53,097 nucleotides of DNA from Candidatus Caccomonas pullistercoris (lineage in GTDB: Bacteria > Bacteroidota > Bacteroidia > Bacteroidales > Bacteroidaceae): positions 1 through 53,097 of the forward strand of contig DVNY01000125.1 in NCBI GenBank assembly GCA_018714085.1, read 5' to 3'. Within the stretch, counting starts at the first letter, position 1. Each line of letters opens with the position of its first letter. Shown here one piece after another: positions 27,888 through 37,400 of this stretch. The notes beneath the pieces are model-generated. The model saw only the letters and a list, made by a program, of their open reading frames with translations. It was not told the DNA's origin and did no database searches. The translations under genes and the position numbers were made by a program.

Positions 27888-29065
27888 AGTGTGTCTATAA
27901 TGTCCTTGGCCACTTCGCTCTTCGCTTTGAGTGGGAATTTCTTTTCCTCTTGCGCCGAAAGGATCGTGACTTTGTTCGTGTCGCAGCGGAAGCCAGCTCC
28001 GGCGTCGCGCAGGGAGTTTAGGACGATGAAGTCCAAGTGCTTGCGGGCGAGTTTCTCGCGGGCGTGGCTTTCTTCGTTGTCCGTTTCGAGGGCGAAGCCC
28101 ACTACGCGTTGTTCCGGACGTTTGGCTGCGCCCAGCGTGGCGGCAATGTCCTGCGTTGGGACGAGGCGGAGTGTCTGTTCGCCGCGTTCACGTTTTATCT
28201 TGGAAATGGCGGCGTGGTCGGGGGTGAAGTCGGCCACAGCGGCACAGAGGATGGCGGCATCGGCTGTGGGGAAAGCCCCGGCGGCAGCGCTGAGCATTTC
28301 GGCGGCCGTCTCGACGTCGATGCGCCGGATGGCGGGGTGGCGGGTCTGCATCTGCACGGGGCCGGCCACGAGGGTGACCTGGGCGCCGCGGGCGGCGCAT
28401 TCTTCGGCCAAGGCGAAGCCCATCTTCCCGCTGGAATAGTTACCGATGAAGCGGACGGGGTCGATGCGTTCATAGGTGGGGCCGGCGGTGATGAGGATGT
28501 GCTTCCCGGCCAAGTCCTGACGGGTGGCGAAGAATGCTTCGATGATTTCAGCGATGCGTTCGGGCTCCTCCATGCGTCCCTTTCCGATGAGGTGGCTGGC
28601 CAGTTCGCCTTCGGCGGGTTCGATGATGCGGTTGCCGTAAGTCTTGAGGATGTCGAGGTTTCGCTGCGTGGCGGGGTGGGCATACATGTCGAGGTCCATG
28701 GCCGGCGCGATGAACACGGGCGCTTTCATCGACAGGTAGGTCGTCACGAGCATGTTGTCAGCGACGCCATGGGCCATCTTCCCGATCGTGGAGGCCGTAG
28801 CGGGCGCGATGACCATCGCGTCGGCCCACAGACCAAGGTCGACGTGGCTGTGCCACGAACCGTCGCGGCGCGAAAAGAACTCACTGACAACGGGCTTGGA
28901 GGTCAGGGTCGAGAGCGTCACCGGGGTGATGAATTCCTTGCCGGCAGGGGTAATGACTGCTTGCACCTCGGCTCCTTTCTTGATCAGGGCGCGGATGAGG
29001 GTGCAGGCCTTGTAGGCAGCGATGCTGCCCGTGATACCGACGACGATGTGCTTGCCTTTCAGCAT
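27863..29065 (-). CDS. coaBC: Bifunctional phosphopantothenoylcysteine decarboxylase / phosphopantothenate-cysteine ligase
   Basis: A 400-residue coenzyme A biosynthesis enzyme. The N-terminal CoaC half (FMN flavoprotein) shows VGITGSIAAYKA, the catalytic-His segment SWHSHVDLGLWADA and APATASTIGKMAHG. The PxMN motif reads PAMDLDMY, with Asp where E. coli CoaC has its functional Asn. The C-terminal CoaB half begins around GKHILITAGPTYERIDPVRFIGN, given here as ILITAGPTYERIDPVR, with NYSSGKMG, and ends in the KSEVAKDI-type tail that contacts nucleotide. It is 24 bp after the exonuclease gene in the dnaN operon. Confidence 0.95.
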   Translation of the reverse strand: MLKGKHIVVGITGSIAAYKACTLIRALIKKGAEVQAVITPAGKEFITPVTLSTLTSKPVVSEFFSRRDGSWHSHVDLGLWADAMVIAPATASTIGKMAHGVADNMLVTTYLSMKAPVFIAPAMDLDMYAHPATQRNLDILKTYGNRIIEPAEGELASHLIGKGRMEEPERIAEIIEAFFATRQDLAGKHILITAGPTYERIDPVRFIGNYSSGKMGFALAEECAARGAQVTLVAGPVQMQTRHPAIRRIDVETAAEMLSAAAGAFPTADAAILCAAVADFTPDHAAISKIKRERGEQTLRLVPTQDIAATLGAAKRPEQRVVGFALETDNEESHAREKLARKHLDFIVLNSLRDAGAGFRCDTNKVTILSAQEEKKFPLKAKSEVAKDIIDTLCQTFADC

Positions 29066-29089
29066 GATGGCTTGGGGTGTGAGGTGGGG

Positions 29090-29860
29090 TTAGTTCGACT
29101 TGTATTTCAGGCAAAGGCGCGTGAGGGCTTGCTTGGTGTTCTGTGGGAAGTCGGCTTGGAGCATCCAGCTGATGAAGCCCGGCTCGTTCTTCACCACCCA
29201 TTCCACGGAGCGCCCCCGGTGCTTGCCGAAGTTGAACACCGGGATGTCTTTGTCGTCAAGGATGATGCGCCCGGCGAGGTCGATGTTCTTGTTGAAGCGC
29301 GAGAACTCGGCGAGGCCTTCGACCGTGTGGGGGATTTGGTCGCCGTAGTGTTCGAGCTGGGCACGGAGCACTTCGAGAGTGGCGCGAGTGTCGGCCATGG
29401 CGGTGTGGGCGTTCACCAAGTCCTTGTGGCAATAGAACCGATAGGCGGCGGCGAGGGTGCGTTTCTCCATCTTGTGGTAGATTCCCTGCACGTCGACGAG
29501 GTTGCAGGACGTCGCGTCGAAGTCGACGCCGGCCCGGATGAACTCTTCGACGAGCATGGGGACGTCGAAGTGGTTGGAGTTGTAGCCCGCGATGTCGCAG
29601 CCCGAGAAGGTCTGGGCCAGTTCGGCGGCCTTGTCGGCGAACGTGGGGCAGTGGGCGACGTCTTCGTTGGTGATGCCGTTGACAGCTGTGGCCTCGGCCG
29701 AGATGGGGATGGTCGGGTTGAAGCGCAGGGTCTTGGCTTCCTCGCTGCCGTCGGGGTTCACTTTGATGTAAGAAAGTTCGACGATGCGGTCGCGACTTGT
29801 GTCGAGCCCGGTGGCCTCGATATCGAAGAACAGTAGTGGTCTTTTAAGTGTCAGGGGCAT
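29090..29860 (-). CDS. DnaQ-like 3'-5' exonuclease
   Basis: A 256-residue DEDD exonuclease. Motif I is FFDIEATGLD (Asp13, Glu15), motif II is in YNSNHFDVPML, and motif III is HTAMADTRAT, the His-x4-Asp form typical of DnaQ (DEDDh) enzymes. The extra C-terminal ~60 residues contain VFNFGKHRGRSVEWV and PGFISWMLQADF, an appendage seen on Bacteroidetes exonucleases. It begins 7 bp after dnaN, so clamp and exonuclease are made together. It could act as a proofreading or repair exonuclease; which one is not shown by sequence. Confidence 0.9.
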   Translation of the reverse strand: MPLTLKRPLLFFDIEATGLDTSRDRIVELSYIKVNPDGSEEAKTLRFNPTIPISAEATAVNGITNEDVAHCPTFADKAAELAQTFSGCDIAGYNSNHFDVPMLVEEFIRAGVDFDATSCNLVDVQGIYHKMEKRTLAAAYRFYCHKDLVNAHTAMADTRATLEVLRAQLEHYGDQIPHTVEGLAEFSRFNKNIDLAGRIILDDKDIPVFNFGKHRGRSVEWVVKNEPGFISWMLQADFPQNTKQALTRLCLKYKSN

Positions 29861-29867
29861 GGCTTTC

Positions 29868-30992
29868 TCAATCGTTAAGCACCATGGGCATGAGCAGCAT
29901 CAGCACGTCTTCGCCCTCGGCCTGCGGAGTGGGCGTGACGACGCCGGGGCGGCTCGGGTCGGACATGCGGATGGTGATTTCTTCGCTTTCGAGGTTGTTG
30001 AGCAGTTCGAGCAGGTATTGTCCCTTGAAGCCGATGTTGATGGGGCTGCCCTGGTAGTCGCAGAGCAGGGCCTCTTCGGCCGACATCGAGAAGTCGACGT
30101 CTTCGCGCGAGACGGTCAGGCCGCCGGGGTTGAAGGCCAGCTTGATGAGCGAGGCCGTGGCGCCCGAGAACGAGAGCATGCGGCGCAGGGCGCTCACGAG
30201 GGCGGGGCGGCTGATGGTGGCGCTGTTGGGGGCGTCACTGGGGATGACGCTTTGGTAGTTCGGGTAGCGCCCCTCGATGAGGCGGCATGTGACGCACGTG
30301 TCGCCCGTCTCGATGGTGGCGCTACGCGGCGTCCAGCTGATGCGGGTCTGGCCTTCGGCTTTCGGGAGGATGCTCTTGAGCAGGGCGGCGGGCTTCTTGG
30401 GGAGGATGAACGAGCCCGTGGCGCTCTCGCCGGCGAGGGGCGTCTTGTCGCAGACCATCTTGTGGCGGTCTGTGGCCACGAGGGTGGCGTTCCCCTCGGC
30501 CACGTCGAAGAAGATGCCCGTCATGACGGGGCGGTACTCGTCGTTGTCCGTGGCGAAGGCTGTGCGGCCGATGCCAGCGAGCAGGCGGGCCGAGTCGAGG
30601 GCGATGGTTGCGCGCTCGCCGTCGGCGGGCGGCGGCGTGGGGTATTCGTCGGCCGGCGAGGCCATGAAGCGGTAGTGTCCGTTCTGGTACTCGATGGTGA
30701 CCTCGAACGAGCCTTCGTTGACAAAGAAAGTGAGCGGCTGCTCGGGCAGCTCGCGCACGGTGTCCTGGATGGTTTTGGCGTTGATGACGAAGCGGCAGTT
30801 GGCGTCGCATTCGATGAGGGCGGTGCGCGAGGTGACGGTTGTCTCGTTGTCCGAGGCCGTCAGGACGAGCGTGTCGCCTTGGGTCTCAAAAAGGATGCCG
30901 TCGAGGATGGGCAGGTTGTTCTTCGAGGCGATGACGCGGCCCAGTATCTGCAAGCGGGCGTAGAGCTCTGAGCTTTGGATGACGAATTTCAT
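29868..30992 (-). CDS. dnaN: DNA polymerase III sliding clamp (beta subunit)
   Basis: A 374-residue ring-forming clamp that tethers the replicative polymerase. Three repeated clamp domains can be followed: KFVIQSSELYARLQILGRVI at the start, the middle domain from about residue 120 (ARLLAGIGRTAFATDNDEYRP), and the C-terminal domain with the hydrophobic partner-binding pocket and the end LLMPMVLND. It heads a six-gene operon rather than sitting beside dnaA. A TACCTTTG-type promoter lies 52 bp upstream, and a 21-bp repeat array further up. Confidence 0.96.
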   Translation of the reverse strand: MKFVIQSSELYARLQILGRVIASKNNLPILDGILFETQGDTLVLTASDNETTVTSRTALIECDANCRFVINAKTIQDTVRELPEQPLTFFVNEGSFEVTIEYQNGHYRFMASPADEYPTPPPADGERATIALDSARLLAGIGRTAFATDNDEYRPVMTGIFFDVAEGNATLVATDRHKMVCDKTPLAGESATGSFILPKKPAALLKSILPKAEGQTRISWTPRSATIETGDTCVTCRLIEGRYPNYQSVIPSDAPNSATISRPALVSALRRMLSFSGATASLIKLAFNPGGLTVSREDVDFSMSAEEALLCDYQGSPINIGFKGQYLLELLNNLESEEITIRMSDPSRPGVVTPTPQAEGEDVLMLLMPMVLND

Positions 30993-31044
30993 AGGTTTTG
31001 TATGTCGTTTTTGTTACTTTCGGAAGAGCGGTTTGCATTCCGCG

Positions 31045-31052
31045 CAAAGGTA
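31045..31052 (-). promoter_or_regulatory. dnaN operon -7 box (TACCTTTG on -)
   Basis: Exact TAnnTTTG match on the minus strand, 52 bp before dnaN; it is the same octamer as in front of dnaG. Confidence 0.6.
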
Positions 31053-31218
31053 CGCAAAAAAGCGCACATCCCGCACCAGCCGGTGGGGAAAAAACGCCCA
31101 AGCTGCCGACAGGGCGGCCGTTTGGACGAGCGGGCCGCCGGGAGCGTGCGGCGGACTGCGGCGAAGCTCCGGTCGTCCGGTGCGATTTCGCGGACGGCTG
31201 ACGGGAATTATGGGTCGG

Positions 31219-31387
31219 CCGACAGAACGGACAGGCAGGGCGACAGAAATCACGGGCAGGGCGATAAAGTCCGTTTCACACTGTGAATTTTGTATTTCAC
31301 ACTGTGATTTATACATTTCACAGTGTGACTTTTATATTTCACAGTGTGAAATAGACTTTTGCGGTAGCGATAGGATTTTCTGGCAGC
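31219..31387. repeat. 21-bp-phased repeat array, locus 4 (sprA-dnaN gap)
   Basis: The largest array, in a 487-bp gene-free gap. Unit starts (CCGACA, GCGACA, GCGATA) lie at 31219, 31240 and 31261; after one 22-bp step, GTGAAT, GTGATT, GTGACT, GTGAAA and GCGATA lie at 31283, 31304, 31325, 31346 and 31367. It contains four near-perfect palindromes of TTTCACA-S-TGTGA at 31274, 31295, 31316 and 31337. The first two have C at the centre and the last two G, so the block is a mirrored pair of pairs. The rest of the gap holds the dnaN promoter; 31388-31479 shows nothing I can name. Confidence 0.85.
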
Positions 31388-31479
31388 CTGCGCAGGTGAA
31401 CGGGTAGCACATGCCGTCGGTTTAGAAGCCGGGTGGTACAGGCGTGCTAGGGACGAGGAATAGTAGCGTCGGCGCGGGG

Positions 31480-34400
31480 TCAGCGCGTGAGCATGAATTT
31501 GAGGCTGAGCCCGAAGTCTTGCGTCACGGTGGGGTAGGAGCTGGAGGTCAGGAGGGGGCGGTTAAGCTGCCGGTCGTAGTAGGCGCTGAGCGTGAGGAAG
31601 CGGCTCAGGGCATAGTCGGCCGTGAACGAGGCCTGGACGGCGCGGTTGCCGCTCGTGGCTTGGCTGCGGGCGGAGAGGATGTCGCGGTTGATGGCGCTCT
31701 GGTCGCGGAAGGTGAGGTCGAAGCGCAGGTTGAGGTCGTTCGAGAAGCCTGTGCTGGCCTGGGGAGTGCTCTGCTCGCTGGACTTCTTGCTACGCTGTTT
31801 CCGGCGGGCGCGTTTGCGTGGGGCGAAGAGTTTGAGGTCGGCCACCTTGTAGCCGCAGCCGATGACGAGGTCGTTCGAGCGCGTCTCGGTGAGCTGCTGC
31901 GAGGTCATGCTCAGGGTGAGCACGCGGGCTTTGCGGTATTCGGCTTTGAGTGTGAGGTTGTTGTTGAAGGTCATGTCGACGCCGACGAGGGGCGAGAACT
32001 GCTCGTTGATCGAGACGGTGCTGACATCGTACATGCTGCTGGGCGTCGGGTCGCCGGTGGTGACGTCCTGGACGAAACCGACGGCACCCATGTAGGACAT
32101 GAACGTCGAGTAGGTGTTGTAGGACCCCACGGCGTAGACGCTCTTGTAGGAGTGGTTGATGTTGAAACTCTTGAACACCTTTTTCATCCTGGGGAGCTTG
32201 GCCAGTCCGCTGTATTTGACGGACCAGTTGGGCAGCAGGCGCTTGAGCGTGGGGAAGATGTCGAGCGAGTTGCCCCCTCCGGCATAGGCCGAAAGGAAAG
32301 CGGGGATCATCACCTCGGGGGCGTAGGGGCTGACGGTGCCGTTGGCGGGGTCGAAAGGCTTTCCGGCGAGCGAGGTGCCCTCGGGATAGGTGGCGCCGGC
32401 GTATTGCGCCTCGACACGGCTGCGGAAGCCTTCGAGCGAGGCTACGAACTTGTTGAACGTTTCGCTCTCGTATCCGTTGTCAGCGTTGCCGATGCCCTTG
32501 AAAGCCGTACCGATGCTGATGATGGTCATGTTGAAGCTGCCTGTCTCTTGGGTGGGCATGCCGTCGTACATGTACTGTATGCTGCGGGCGCGGTTCCGGG
32601 TGCGGCTGGCGTTGAGGTCGATTTTCAGGTCGCGGAGGGGCTCGATGGTGGCGCGGATTTGCAGGTCTTCGTTGAGGTTGGTGGTGGCGGGGGTGACGAT
32701 GCTGTCGCTCATGGTGAGCCAGCCCCGCTCGGCGGCGCGGCGGATGTAGCTGTCGTCGACGAGGCCGAAGGCGAAGTCGAGCCCGGGTTGCAGGCCACCG
32801 GCGCTGCGCTGGCCGAAGACGTCGCCGACGGTCGGGAGGAAGCCGGGGAGCGACATGTTGTAGGAGTTGCGGTAGGAGATGCTCACGTTGCGCACCATCA
32901 TGGCGAGGCGCGAGGTGAATTGCAGCGCTTTATACCAGAACTGGTCTTCGGGCTTGGGGCCGGGCACGACAGTCACCTTGAGTTTGACGGTGTCGCGAGT
33001 GAGGATGGCGATGTTGTCGGCGTCGAGCACCTTGTACTTGATGGGGAAGCGCTGCCCGTTCTGGCGGATGGCGTAGACGCGTGGCTTCTTTGTCTTTTGG
33101 CCGTGGTTGAGGGTCGTGATGGTGTCGGGGCGTAGCTGGACCTCCTTTTGGAAGTTCTTTTTCTCTTCTTTCTTCTTCGTGGTCGACGAGGACGACGTGG
33201 CGAACTTGCGGTTGGCGGCTTTCAGGAAGGGCACGTAGTTGTAGAGCTTCTCGAGGTTGAAGCGGCCGTTGGCGTTGACGGTGCGCGAGTTGGCGATGGT
33301 GTTCCCGCCGGGGCGGCTGCCGTCTTCGAGCTCGGCGCCGCGCGTCCAGTTGTAGGTGGCGTTGTACGAGGCGTCGGCCGTGATCCAGTCGAGCACAGGG
33401 ATCTTGCTGAGTGGCGGGCGCCATGAGAGGTCGAACGTCTGCTGGTAGTCGAGCGGTGTGCCGAGCCCTTTGATACTGTTCCAGACGGAGTCTTTCCATG
33501 CGCTGTACTGGTCGGGGTAGAGATCTTTGTTGACGGCCGTGTAGGGCTGTTCGATCTCGGCGTTGGTGGCCGAGTTGAAGCTCATGTGCAGGTTCTTCGT
33601 CAGGTCCCAACGCAGGGTGAAGCTACGGTTCCAAAGGAAGTCGCTGGCCCAGGTGAGGGGGAGCGAGTTGTTCTCCAAGTCGTCGAGGTCGCGCTCTTTG
33701 AGCTCGTAGTAGTTGCGGGTGATGTCGGAGTTGAAGCCGATGTTTTGCGGGGCGTAGTTGAAGTCTTGTTCCTTGAAGAGTTTGAGCCACTTGCTCTTGC
33801 TCTTGATGAGGTTCTTGAACGGTTTGAGGGATTCGTATTCGGGCGTATAGTTGTAGTTGATGCTCCATTTCCAGCTGTCGTCGCGCTCCCAGACTGTGGT
33901 CTCGCCGGTGGTCTGCTTGTGACTGTGGGCGTAGCTGAACGAGAAGTTGGCGGGGTCGTAGGGCATGGGGTGGCGTTTGGTCGCGATGCCGACGCGGGCG
34001 TTGCTGATGCTGAAATTCTTGTTGATGACGACTTTGTCGGTGATGGCGCGCAGGGAGTCGCGTTCGTGGTCGCTGCCGAGTGCGTCGAGGGCATCTTCCA
34101 TCTCCATGTCGGAGTCGAGCGGGTTGTATTTCGGCACGGTGCGTTCCTTGCTGTAACTGTAATAGATGGGGATTTGGACTTTTGCCTTGTCGGGGAAGAA
34201 ACGCCCCATCTCGACGTTTGTCGTGACGTTGTATTGGTAGAGGTTGTCTTGTCGGCGTTGGCTGACGCTTTCTTCGAGCCCGCCGAAGCCGGCCGTCTCG
34301 AGATGCCCGCTCATGTTGAGGCTGGCGAAGTCGGAAAGCTGGATGCTGAGGTTGCCTTGTGCGGCCCATCCGCCGGAGTTCGAGAACTCTTGCAGGCGGA

Positions 34401-37400
34401 GCTCGTTGGCCCATACCTCGACGCTCTTCGTGGCGCGCGAGTTGTTGCGCACGCCAATCATGATGGTGCGCACTTCGCCGAGGGTGGGGTTGCCCATGAT
34501 GCTGATCTTGTTGTTGGGCTTGTCGCCGTCATATTCGGAGTAGAGCTTGCCGTAGGAGGTTAGGCCGAGGGCTTTCTGCTTGTTCCTGTTCTTTTTGATG
34601 TCGGTGAGCTTGCTCAGGTCGATGTCGAGCATGTTCTCTTCCGGCCATACGGCCTTGGCCCCGGTCGCAGACTGGGGATAGCTGCCTTCGGGGGTCAGGG
34701 TGAGTGGAATCTCGTATTCGTAGAAATTGCTCTTGTAGTCGGAGCCCAGTCGGATGAACAGGCTCGTTTGGCCGTTTTCCAGGCTGGCGTCTTCGGGCAG
34801 GGCGTTGGCGTGGACGAACATCTGCAAGTGCTTGTAGCGGCGCAGGTCGAGCGAGGTGTTTTTGTAGACGGCGCGGGCGTCGCCGGAGGCAAGGTCCGTG
34901 ACGGTCATGGCGAGGGCCTGTTCGTTTTCTTGAAGGATCTGGCTCTGGCCCGGGTCGACCACGCGGCTGATGCCGGGCGGGATGACGTAGTTCACCGGGG
35001 TCTTGTCAGTGTTTTCTTCGAAATTGACGGCTGCGACGCTGAGTTTCCCGCTCGTGGCCGGAGCCTGCCCTGTGTAGAGTGCTTGTTCGTAGCTGCGCCA
35101 TTCGCCGCGCACAAGGTTGAGGGTGGCAAAACGAAGGACGACCGGGTTGCGGAAGTTGGTGAGGAACATGCGCATGAAGCGGACACTCGTGAAATCGTTG
35201 ATGTTCCCCTCGCGCGACTCGTACTGGTCGACGGGTATGCGGAAGAGGTACCAAGTGATTTCGCGCGTTGAGTCGTTGCGGAGCTTGACGTTGTTTGTGC
35301 GTTTGTCCACAATGAAGTTCTCGCCTACGTTCATCCGGTCGGGCGACAGCTTGACGTGATATTGGTAGTATTTCTCGTATTCGTTCAGCGTGTAGTCTTG
35401 GTTGATGTCGTCGACGTCAGGCGTGGTCTTGTAGGTGGTGCTGTATGATTCAGGTGAGTGGTCGGAGTCGACCGAGTTGCCGTTCGGATTGTTGATATAT
35501 TTGTAGCGGTCGAGGATGGAGCGCTCCTCACGGTCATAGTCGGAGCCGCGGAAGTAGTGGTACTTGTCGCCCGACGGGTTGTCGTAGATGGAATCATACA
35601 CAGCCTGGCTGACGCGCCCTTGGATTTGTTGCAGGTAGTTTTGGTAGGTCGGGAAGCGGGTCTCCTCAGAACTGCTGAGGCCGTTGTAACCGACGTCCTG
35701 CATTTGGCGGGAACCGCTGGACGTGTTGAAAGCATACGTGACAGTGCTCTGGTTGGGCACGCGCCCCCAGACGGTTTCCGTGTAGTACGCGGGGTCTCCG
35801 TCAACGGGCAGACCGCTTTCGTAGAACATCTTGCCGTCTTTGAGCACGTCCTCGCTGATTTCGCCGAGGTTGAAATAGAGGTCTCCGGAGTTGTCTGTGC
35901 CGTTTTCGCGTGAATGGATGAATGGATCCATCAGCCAGAATTCGATGTATTCGATGTTGGCTGTCTGGAAGTCGCTTGTTTCGATGCGCCGCATCATCCC
36001 TCCCCAGCGGCTCTGCGGATTGGACAGCCGTCCTTGGCTGTTGAGGTTGGGGTCGAGATTGTAGGGGCCGCGCTCGGTGGGGTAAAAAGCCACGTTGAGT
36101 ACTTCCATGGTCGAGGCCTCCTGGTAGTTGAGGTCTTTGTTCGGATAGATTTCCCGTTTGTAGACTTCGCGAACGTAGGGGTCGGAGAGCTGGTTGAGGT
36201 CGCTTTTGATATGGGCGGGGGTGAGCGACGAGGAGCGGCGCGTGAAGAGCGGGTCGATGTTGTACCACGCCATGAGGGCGCGGTTGTATCCGTAGCGGAC
36301 GTCGTTGGTCAGCTGGGATTCTGGGAAAAATGACGGACAAGAGCTGAGCGTCCATTCGCGGGGGTCGGAGATGTCTATGTCGTTGCTCGTGTTTTCGAAA
36401 TCGTCGATGTAAGAGGCGTTGCCTTGTGCTCCTTTGTTTTTTCCCGCTATGAGTTGTGCGACTTCGCCTGTGAAGTTGATCGTCGATGGGGCGGTGCAAT
36501 GAAGCAGTGGGAGCTTGTCGAGCAGGTTGGTGAGCCATTGGCTTTGCTGTTTCCACGACAAGTTGAATCCCCAAATCGTGTTGTTGAGCGGCTCGCTGCC
36601 CATGGCGACCTTGGTGGTGAGGGGCTGCTCGCCAAGGTGCATGAAGGTTCCTCCGATTTGGAAGTTCTTTGAAAAGTCATACTGCCAGTTCAGCCCGAAC
36701 ATCGTCTTGCGCACCATGCCGTAGTCGGTGTTGCTTTCGAGGCTGACGTTGACCGGTGTGCCGGCGTCGATGATGCTTTGGTTGATGATTTTGACCGTTC
36801 CCATACTGTAATCGACGGTATAGTCGACATTTTCGGTCAGGATGGTTCCTCCGGCCGTGACGACGACCGAACCTTCGGGAATGTTTGAGGCTCCCAGTTG
36901 GATTTCGCCCGCCGATGACGCCTGATATTGGCCGGATATGGTGTATTTGTTCTTTTCGGCAATTTGTTTGGCGATAGTCTTCGTGGAGTCGTATAGCTCT
37001 TGGAATACGAACTTGTCTGCAATGGCGTCGTTGCCGATAGCGCGGCGCAAGCCTTCACCAAAGGGTTCGACGGTGGGAAAGTAGACACGCCCGATCGTGT
37101 CGTTGATGGTGTAGCCGGGGACGTAGTCGAAGTAGCCGTTCGGATTGGCTTTGTTGTTGTTATCCAAGCGGTCGAGGCCTACGAGGGAGAGTATCTTCCG
37201 ATCTTTCAACGTGGGGTCGGGCAAGTAGGAGAGATAGACACCTGTCGTGTCGCTCAGGTATTTGATGTCGAGGCGGAACTGATCTTTTTTCACGGAATAC
37301 GCGCCGAGGGAATAGACGTTCTTCATCATCAGGTCCCAGTTGCCCATGTCGGGCGTGTTGGCTGTGTTTTTCAGTGCCTTGACAAAGAGTGCCTGTGTGT

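Noticed and set aside
28037-29836. A 599-codon open frame on the plus strand, antisense to coaBC and the exonuclease
   Set aside because: Its Gly/Val/Asp/Glu-rich composition is typical of a GC-rich shadow of real genes on the other strand; it has no recognisable domain and no promoter.
31219-31387. CRISPR array
   Set aside because: No constant repeat separated by unique spacers of similar length, units are only 21 bp and degenerate, and no cas genes are present.
31444-33135. A 563-codon open frame antisense to sprA
   Set aside because: Same shadow pattern; sprA is certain and the antisense product has no motifs.
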